From Pilatotrama ljubarskyi (taxonomy: Eukaryota > Basidiomycota > Agaricomycetes > Polyporales > Polyporaceae): a stretch of 64,000 nt of DNA. Positions 56,250 to 64,000 of the stretch are shown here, in pieces; position 1 is the first letter of the stretch, and each line of letters starts with the position of its first letter. The position numbers were made by a program, and so were the translations under genes. Under the pieces are notes generated by a model. It did no database searches. It saw nothing but the letters and a program-made list of their open reading frames with translations, and was not told the DNA's origin. Location of the stretch: NCBI GenBank assembly GCA_022385805.1, contig MU277673.1:430511-494510 (forward strand), read 5' to 3'.

Positions 56250-57672
56250 TCGTCTTGAATGCGCCGACACACTGCTGAAGAAAGGCTCGCTCGACGTTCG
56301 ACTCAAACGGTAAGAGGAAGCGACACCGGAGAGGAAGGAACGAGCCTGCGAGCCTGCATATACATGTATGCTCTGAGGAATCTGCACCTGGCAGGCGAAT
56401 AGGATCTTGGATGGAGGGCCGAGGCAGGTCCGCTCCAAAGGCTGAAGTCAAAATCGAGTTAGGCAGGAGAGGGCCTGCGAGCCGGAGCGTACGCGTGCGA
56501 TCGAGGTGCGCGCCCCTGACTAACAACAGAGAGCCCACGCAGCAGTCTCGGACAGGGTAGAGGCCAAAGCGTACAAAGACAGACACGAGCTGTGGCATGC
56601 CACAGATCGAACACGGCTGGCGTGAAGACGAAGCTCCGGAGCTAGCAGAGCTTAGTTCTGTGGAGCGGAGTCCCGTACACAGGGGCCAGAGAAGAGGTGC
56701 TAAAACTGTGCACATACTGTATGAGAGCAAGCGCGACCTCTCGCGCGCAGGATTACAGATACAAGAGCACGTCGGACCGAAACTAGTTAAGCTGAGAAGA
56801 AGGCTGTTTCGACGCGTCGTGAGGGTGTCATGACGCACGGGGTGGTGGGCAGTGAGGCGCAGATGACGGCAGAGCGTCAGCACTTATCAGTGCTATCTGG
56901 GCAGGCTGAGGGCGACCGCTGCGCGGGTGTGGCTGGATGGCGCAGAACGCAGAGTTGGTGCGGACGGGCTAGGAGATAGCCATCCGAAGTGGAGCGGGAG
57001 CAGTCGTCGAGAAGCGTTGGGGATGGAAGCTGCTAGGCCTGGCGTGCACGCGTCGAATGCGCATTGCATGGCCGTCTCACAAACTCGTATACGAGAAGCC
57101 GTACAAATGCATTGGGAGGAGTGCGGATGACGAGGAGGGGGTCGCGTGAACGTGCTTGTTCGGCCGCGTCGACGACGTGGCGAACGAGGATGGACGGATG
57201 CGGCCAAGTCGGCAATCGGACGGCTCTGCTGGAGGAATCCTCGGGCGCGGACGGAAGGTGCAAGGAGGAGAAGACAGGGCTGGGGAGGAAGGCAGAGGAA
57301 GGCAGGCGAGACGTTGGGGCAGAACGCAAGGAGGATGAGATCAAGCTGATGACACACCGTGGGTAGCCCGTCTCGCAAGAGTAAGCCTGCCTGCCCCGAC
57401 CGGGCTTTGTGCGGAGAGCTGCATGTCAGAGGAGGATGGCGAACGGAAGCGTGCGCGAGCGTCGTCTTTATAAGTAGGCGTCAGAGGGAATAAAAGACAG
57501 ACAGATGGGACGACATGGACGGGGGAGGCGTCGGGAAGGCGCGGGGCCGCAGAGTAAATAGACGCCGACGGAAGGGAGAGGCCGCGAAGCCGAAGCGCGT
57601 CGCCGATTTCCTAAAGAGGAAGGGACAGATGTGGTCAAACTCGTTGGGGAGGGCACTGGCAAGAGGACTTGG
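56250..57672. other. Intergenic, no gene recognised
   Basis: About 1.4 kb upstream of two divergent hypothetical genes. Arg/Pro-rich readings exist on both strands (for example minus 56893-57378), all with GC-driven composition and no domain. Confidence 0.35.
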
Positions 57673-57686
57673 GAATATATTATATA
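57673..57686 (+). promoter_or_regulatory. TATA-rich element with C/T-rich leader
   Basis: GAATATATTATATA is followed by a C/T/A-rich leader up to the ATG at 57802, spacing about 116 bp. It is the clearest TATA-plus-pyrimidine promoter in the window. Confidence 0.5.
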
Positions 57687-57801
57687 CCCCACCTCCTCTG
57701 CCATCCTCTCCTGCCATCCCCCGCATCCTTCCCCGCTCTCGTCACCGCCCAGCCACAAATACTTCTGCGCCCCGCCCCGTTCGCCAAATCCTCTGCCCAC
57801 C

Positions 57802-58151
57802 ATGAGTGAGTACATCACCCGACGCGTCCTGCGTCCGTGCCGAACGCGTCTCTGACACCTCCTCCAGCTGTCATGACCGCTACCGCGACCGTGCCCTCGC
57901 CCTTCAACCCGACCGCGACCCGCCCCCGCGTCTCGTCACCACTCGCTGCCGCCGTCCAGCCCCGACCCCCGTCGTCCCGGCCACACGCTTTCCCCACATC
58001 CCGCCCCCTCCGCCCATTCCCCTCCATCGCCGGCAGCACCTCCACCAAGTCGTCTTCCCGGAAACCGGTCAAGATGATCGAGCCTCCCGCCAACTTCAAG
58101 GGCGCATTCGTCCTCAACCTCACCCAGGCGGAGCTCAGCAGGCAGGACTAG
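57802..58151 (+). CDS. Small Ala/Pro/Ser-rich protein of unknown function with a 4-nt first coding exon
   Basis: Splicing ATGA to CTGTCATGACC (donor GTGAGT at 57806, acceptor CTCCAG before about 57867) gives MTVMTATATVPSPFNPTA, then a Pro/Ala/Ser/Arg-rich middle (SSPLAAAVQPRPPSSRP, RPFPSIAGSTSTKSSSRK). A more ordered end follows, PVKMIEPPANFKGAFVLNL with TQAELSRQD, before the stop at 58149-58151. About 95 aa. No signal peptide or membrane span. The FKGAFVLNLTQAEL segment looks like a conserved short motif because it breaks from the low-complexity composition. No family recognised. The strong TATA/C-T promoter argues that the gene is real. An unspliced start at the internal ATG (MTATATV) would give nearly the same protein. 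Confidence 0.55.
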
Positions 58152-58996
58152 ACTCCTCGCTGGCTGGCCGGTCCGCTTTCCCTCTCTCCCTCTCGCTCGC
58201 GGGGTTCCTCGGTTTCTTTTTGATAAAGGATGTATAGAGGTATGTCCCGCTCGTCTTCACGTCCTATCCTCGCAGTTATCCTGACACGACGCGCCTGTCC
58301 CAGTAGCCGTTTCTTGTCGCGCCTCGCCATGACTCGTCGACCATACCCGGGCTTCGTGTGCCCCCTCCTGCATTATTATCCTCGACCGCTCCTGGGACGT
58401 CGACCACGACAAGCACCACCTTTTCCCCCACGCGGTTTTCTAGACACGAACTGTAGAATAGAAAGTATCGGTTACCACTTTTTAAGTCCCTTCACCTCTT
58501 CCTGCCTCCTTCCGAACCCCTTGGCTCGCGGCTCGCGGCTCTGCCTTTAGTCGCCCGCCCGCCCGTAGATCCCGAGGGCCGACCAGGGCACGACCGCTCG
58601 TCGGCGCGTTCCTCAGGGCAGCCATCACACCGGAGGCCGGGCGCATTACTTCATCGCCTCGTCATTCCATTACCTACCTACCTTCCTCTCCCCCACCTGT
58701 CCCCATAATCGCAGTAACATAGGCTCTGATGATGTGTTGTTGTAACACAGCCCCCGCCTCGAGCGCCTTTTTCCCTGAACCAATACCAATCAATAGTGCG
58801 CAGCCAGTTGTGAGGAGCGACGACCAGTACTGGACGCGTTTCACGTCTGCACTGGTGGCTGGCAGCTCATCAACATGACTACGCTTTCGGTAGTTTCATA
58901 TAGCGGTCCTTTGTGATGCGCATAGCAAGGCGGGCGATGGTATTTGTAGGTGGGTGCGTTTGAGACGCAGGAGCGAGACAAAGAGGCTAGGACTGA

Positions 58997-59010
58997 ACGT
59001 TCGAACGTTG
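58997..59010. repeat. Perfect 14-base palindrome followed by GTTC-type tandem
   Basis: AACGTTCGAACGTT reads the same on both strands. It is followed 9-22 bases later by three CGTT/GTTC units. It could be a protein-binding site or chance. Confidence 0.6.
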
Positions 59011-59357
59011 ACCGTCGTTCGTTCGTTCAACCCCCGGCGGGACGTATGGATTCGCGAACACGTTGCGATAAGGCACCATACGCCGTTCCATCCGAGCGCG
59101 ATACTGGCCCCGACATATGCACGCTACAGTACATCATACGTTCATGACTGAACTCTGGGCTCGGCGGGTGTAGAGCGGAGCGCGCGGCAGCTCGGACAGA
59201 CAGCGTCCGCGCTGTACAGTGAGTACGTACTATCTGCCGAGCACTCTCCGAGTCCGACGTGCGTGCTGATGTGCCTACCACTAGAGTAGTGCATATGCGT
59301 GCACCGTCATGACACGACGCGCTACGGCACGATAATCTGTCCTATCACACTGGCAGA

Positions 59358-59399
59358 GGGTGCGGGTGCGGATGCGGGTGCGGGTGCGGGTGCGGGCGC
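59358..59399 (+). repeat. Hexamer microsatellite, seven units of GGGTGC
   Basis: Units 1, 2, 4, 5 and 6 are exact GGGTGC; unit 3 is GGATGC and unit 7 is GGGCGC. Total 42 bases, located in non-coding sequence. Confidence 0.92.
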
Positions 59400-61230
59400 A
59401 TATCGCATGCGCGAGCACGTACGTACTGGACCAGCGACCGCGCATGGGCTCCACTGTAGATGTGCACTAAGTGAGTGAACGCAGGGCCCGGGCGTAACTT
59501 CGACAACGCTGGCAGCACGCAGCCCTCCCCCCCACGTCCGGTGCCGCTCACGAGATGACGCGCAGGCCGCTGGCCGCAGACAGGAAGACTGAGCTAGCTA
59601 GGCACAACCGCCGCAGCCGCCCTGCCCGCCCATCACGGCAATACGGGACTGTACAGTACAGCACTACAATGGTCGTCATCGTCGATGCTTTGGCGAGTGC
59701 GTCTTCCGGATCGCCGCGGCACGTCCCGCTGCGCCTCGCAATCGCACGCGCTGTCGCGATACCGATGGGCGGCGGCTCCTGCCAGTATGTGCTACCGTTT
59801 CAGGGCGGTTCACCCCCTGATGCGGTCGTCCGCGAACATGCGGCCACTGGAGCAGCAACAGGAGCAATACCAAGCGCTGCCGCACCACTTGCGCGCGTAG
59901 CGGGGAACGAGCCACTACAGTGTGAGAGCGAAAGCGACGTACTTCTCGGTTATGGCTCTTGAGTGACCATCATCGACGACGATGTGGAGGGCGCCGACGC
60001 GTCAAGCATTCAGATCTCAGACGCCTCCGGCCTAACCAAACGAGGTGTCAGGGAGCAGAACGGCCAAGAGGAGTGCCTGCTTAGACTTTAGGCGTCACGG
60101 AGCCGTCGAGGTACTCGGGTGTGGACAGATTGTCGCGCGCGGGTTGGGCGCGCGCCTGCGGCTGCGACTACGGCAGGCGGGCCACTATATTTGCGGTGCT
60201 CGGGGCGGTCCTTGACGGCTGATGAGCGCGACCGAACGGGGGCGTAGGGCCGAGCAGGCAGAGGTATGGGGGGACATCGACTCGGCAGGGTCTCGCATAA
60301 CGTACGACAATCCTCCGGGCAGACGTCGTGAGGGGACATTGTCGTGGCCGGCGCGTTGTCTGTCGTGCGGGCGGATATAGACGAGCGGATCCGAGTTGGT
60401 TGGACATGACTCGGAAGGAGTTTGACCGTTCGGGCAGATCTGGACGGAGAGAGCTTACAGGGAGCCTATCTCCTGAAGTGGACCCGGGATCTCAGGCTCA
60501 GGGTCGGCGCAGCGCTGTGCTCCTGCTAGTCGGCGCCGATCATGGCTGCACAGGCACCCGCCCTTGACACGGATGTCATTGTTAGCCCGAGTCGAGGAGC
60601 GCTGGAGACTCTGAAGTGGTGCTGGTGGCCGAGGAGAGTGATTGTGAGATTGACACAGGAGGGCGGTGTGGTCGACGCTCCTGGATGCACGTCTCCGCTG
60701 AAGAGCAGAGAGCGGGTGTCGTGAAACAAGGCTCCGCGGCAAAAGAGAGGCGGGGGCGAAGTTGCTGTGCATGCGGGGCCCGCGGGATTGTGGACGGTCG
60801 ATACTGCCCGAGCACATAGAAAATCCGAGTGGATAGAGCCACACAAGAGCAGTACGAGCTCGAAAGGGCTTGGTGACGTGGTGGGCCAAGGTCGAAGAGG
60901 GTGTATGACGCGCGCTGGCGACATCCTTGGGGCGTTAGGGCAACCGTGATGGGTGCGTAGAGAGAGGAGGCCGATAAGACCGACATCTTGGGGTGGCACA
61001 ACCACAGATGAGCCTAAGGCTGAGGGACACCGCACCTGCCAGTGCGCTCGCTCTACCCCCGCCGATCCATCCTAAGACGTGTGATTTGCGCCGACGCGGA
61101 GGTGGCGAGGGGAAGGTGCAATGGAGTAGGCCGGGAGGCTGCGCCGCTATGCCCTACATCTCCTTATTGCGTTATTGTGTATGGAGTGAGAGAGTCACCC
61201 GTGCTTGGCTAGCCTCTGACCGTCCGAGGG

Positions 61231-61411
61231 AAAGAATACGAAGGACACACGCATGTGTTCCCGGGGATCAGCCAGCCGTCGATGAGGAGTCCATTAGAGG
61301 ACGCCCCTGCGTATATTTGAGTCCGCGGTATCGATGAACGGCTGAGAGCTTCCGTACCCGTACTGCATGCCGCTCGGGCGCTGAAGCGATCGGGGTCGAG
61401 CTCAAGTATGG
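61231..61411 (-). pseudogene. Possible cytochrome P450 relic (ExxR to beta-sheet region)
   Basis: The minus strand reads GLLIDGWLIPGNTCVCPSY, which resembles the basidiomycete P450 pattern G-L-x-I-D-G-x-x-I-P-G-N-T-x-V-x-x-P-x-Y. Upstream, a GT...CAG interval of about 57 nt (61307-61363) can be removed to join it in frame to PYLSSTPIASAPERHA, at the place where P450s have P-Y-L followed by the ExxR helix. The ExxR motif itself is not intact, and I could not find the haem-binding FxxGxRxCxG motif downstream. So this is at most a decayed fragment; chance resemblance is possible. Confidence 0.22.
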
Positions 61412-64000
61412 ATGGACAAGCAGGTTCAGGGACCGCCGAACGCTCCACTAGTTCAGGCACCACGATCCGGGGAGCCGTGCGTCGGTGAGAGGGTCCGAGG
61501 TCACCGCCAAGGAAGCCAGCATCGGTCTCGAATGGCGAAGAGGGTGCTGTCAAGCAACCGGCGCCGACCCAGATCTAAAGCAGTCGTCTTCGTAAATAGA
61601 GTGAGAAGCTCCGCCCTAGGCGTGCTCTTATCCAGGTTGAAGATTTGGCCAGAATACCTGACGCTGTCGTCCCTGGCCAGTGTAGTCAAGTCCACCATTC
61701 ATCGGGGAAAGGGGTAGATATAACTCACCGTCTCTACGGGGCATGTGTTCGTTTCCAAGAAAGCGCCGCCCTGCGCACCTCCGGAAGGCGTAAATTTCTT
61801 GTCCTTGCTGAAAGGATAACACCGTTATGTACACCTCAGACCAGATGCTCGAACACTCGAGCACTGTCTAGCGCTCGCAAGCATTTTCCTGTGTGATCTC
61901 TCAGGCTATCGTAGAATATATGACGGTACCGAGTCAGCTACCCTGGCCTGAGCGTCGATGTCGCTGACAGAGGACTGGAGGCGATACTGTATGTGCGGCT
62001 GTCACAAAGCACAATAGCTTGCCAGGGACAGATGACCAAGACAACACCAAGGCCTCCGGCGCGATAAACGTACGGTGTACACGGTTGGGGTGCAACTGTG
62101 CTGCGCACCGTTCAGCATGCGGCTACTCTCGCATGATCCGCGCAAATTCTCACTGACACAATAGGAAACTTGAAGACATATGCGAGAACTGCATGAAATC
62201 TGCCTCTGCCGCCTCGCGAAAATGACAACTCACTGGGCGTAGATCGTTTGGAAGTAGCCTGTTCTTCGGACATGAAGAAATAAGCTCGGTCATTTCCCAT
62301 GCCAGCCTTACGGCCGTCGCAGGCCGGATGCTGCTTGCGCCACAGTCGCCTACACGGTCTCCGCGGAGAGGTCTAGTGTGCGTTAGTGCCATAAGCGCGA
62401 ACGCTGCAATGAGGACGCCATACCTGTTCAAGGCCCATCTCTAAGAGGTGATCGTGGGCGGTCCTGAGAAGTCTGCCGTAAGTATTGGTGCGGAAGCATA
62501 GGGAGAAGCGCCGAGCTTGCTGGACCAACGCCATAGACGTGGCATCGACTCTCCGGTGATCACTGGCGGACAAACTCACTCGGCAACTGTACGAATTCCG
62601 GGAATGTCAGTCGCGCTTGAGACTGGTGACTTCTCTTGGTGCAGATGCCGAGGAGCCTTCTTTTCGAATGCTGCGCCCGACTTGAAAAACCCCGCCAGCG
62701 CACCGCCCACAGGTATTGGATCACGATACTGAGATTCCACGGCTTCGATGAGTCCTATTTGTCTGAGAGACAGTCCGCCGGAGGTCGACTCACCTAGTAG
62801 CTCGCCCGGGACACCATCATATGACAGACAGAGGCACTGAGAAATAAGGCAGCAACTTGACAGCGAGCTCCCTGACGTCCCGTTGGATCGGAGAATCGCG
62901 AGTTGACGAGTCCTGTGTGGAATGCGGTAGATATTGAGCGGTGTGCACAGGACGATGTGAGCGCTTACATAGTCCCTCCGGCTCGAGCACACGCGCAGCA
63001 GAGAAGACGCCACGAAGCGTACATCGTCGTCGTACTCGCTGCTCCCACTTACAAGACGGCCAGCACCTGCCACCTACACTACGCCGCTGGCCACACTTGT
63101 GACATGCCCTGACCCGCCATCAGTGCACCCGGAGAACACGGAATTCTAGTGCGCACGGTGCCTGCAGAAGCACTCGCCAAGCCTCGGTAGTGTGCATCGT
63201 TGCGGCTCGCTTGTGGATCATCCACTCGCCAGCCGGTAGCGTGAGAGCGATAAGGGTGTTGTCGCAGAGGTTGCAGCAAACGGAGAGCGAATTACTGAAT
63301 ACATCACCGGTGCCTAACGCCCCCCACGAGGTGCGCTGCCCATGAAAAGGGAGAGGCTAGGAGGTCATGATGACGCCCACCCAGTGGCCGGATGGAGGAC
63401 AAGGAGTCGTGCGCCCAGCCAATCTCTGAGACCGTAGCGGAGGACAAGGATGGAGTAAGATCAGGCGTCATCCGCATATGGGCGCAAACCTACAAATTCC
63501 ATATCAGCGCGGATTGTCCTAGAAGGTCGTGGGCTGGAAATCTCTCACTGCAGATGTATGGATTGGGAGCTGGGCTGTGGGCTATGGGACCCGGTCCGCG
63601 CTCGTTCTGGGCTCGGAACCCCATAACCTTATACCAATGTCAGTCTCTTGAGAAAACCGAGCGTGATATTCTAGAGACTACTCACCGCCCAGTGTGATTC
63701 GTATGCGATGTTCTGCTAGAGCTAGATTGGCTCCCACAAAGGGACTGCTGGAGTATCCTCGCCATCCCAATATACGCAACGGCGCGGATAAAGCTGCCGG
63801 CGGCGACCGACGTGGTGGCGTAGACGCGAGACAAGAGGGCATGGCGGTAACAGAACGCTGTCAGGCGTGCGCTTGAGCCTCACGGCCTCCGGTCGCTCCT
63901 GTTATCGAGTGGACATCGCCGTCACGGCTATGTGGAGACCCGCTGGGAACCTTCTATCGACTTGTGGATATTCGACACAAGCATCGTGGAGGTCACTTGC
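61412..64000. other. Unassigned right end
   Basis: Minus-strand readings of 60-165 codons occur (61628-61864, 62150-62431, 62576-63073), the longest containing TSGGLSLRQIGLIEAVESQ. Near 62310-62355 another frame gives ATVAQAASGLR between stop codons. Both faintly recall MFS transporter segments but in broken frames. No intact gene can be supported. Confidence 0.3.

Larger units (their letters stand above)
58152..61208. other. Gene-poor region with simple repeats
   Basis: The first 400 bases are probably the 3' UTR of the preceding gene. Beyond that only short Arg/Pro/Ser-rich readings occur on both strands (for example plus 59555-59962 and minus 60526-61035), with no domain or exon series. 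It contains a 14-base palindrome and a hexamer repeat, listed separately. Confidence 0.4.

Overview
The window is nuclear DNA of a filamentous basidiomycete, most likely an Agaricomycete (mushroom or polypore lineage; the order is inference). Genes sit densely on both strands. They are broken by many short GT-AG introns of about 50-60 nt, use GC-rich codons, and often start with a tiny first coding exon. The proteins are recognisably fungal, for example SUMO protease Ulp1, SAGA subunit Sgf11, a Pom33/TMEM33 protein, a UPF0658 Golgi protein and a Ran1/Vhs1-type kinase. I see no tRNA, rRNA, CRISPR array or intact transposon.

Layout. 0-12 kb: a TUM1-type sulfurtransferase running off the left edge, V-ATPase subunit C (VMA5), a large multi-KH RNA-binding protein, an RBR ubiquitin ligase (ITT1-like) and a small fungal protein of unknown function. 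12-30 kb: a block of housekeeping genes in which three ribosome-assembly factors (URB2, UTP4, HAS1) lie among mitochondrial and peptide or amino-acid functions (threonine aldolase, TIM10, an Mpv17/SYM1 protein, peptidyl-tRNA hydrolase PTH2), a ZNF706-like small protein and a Pom33/TMEM33 membrane protein. 30-45 kb: an unknown small membrane protein, a CBS-CBS-PB1 membrane protein, SGF11, an MFS transporter, a UPF0658 Golgi membrane protein and a secreted GH78 alpha-L-rhamnosidase. 45-50 kb: SNARE BET1, SUMO protease ULP1 and a Ran1/Vhs1-like kinase. 50-64 kb: gene-poor, with a Yippee protein, two hypothetical genes, one weak small-gene candidate, a hexamer repeat and a possible cytochrome P450 relic.

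Most genes are unlinked housekeeping functions. The arrangement is dominated by divergent pairs sharing short promoters (TUM1/VMA5, threonine aldolase/ZNF706-like, TIM10/UTP4, PTH2/HAS1, GH78/BET1) and by convergent pairs with short shared 3' gaps. Exon boundaries were read by eye from frame continuity, splice signals and family resemblance. The CDS spans below run from first to last coding base and include introns.

I found no convincing undescribed multi-gene system. The most unusual signals are exon structures: an 11-nt and a 14-nt internal microexon, a 4-nt first coding exon, a stop-free 57-nt intron inside a kinase activation loop, and an alternative N-terminus inside a long first intron. 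Two tandem TTAGGG-type motifs also occur upstream of genes, and there are three small proteins I cannot assign to a described function.
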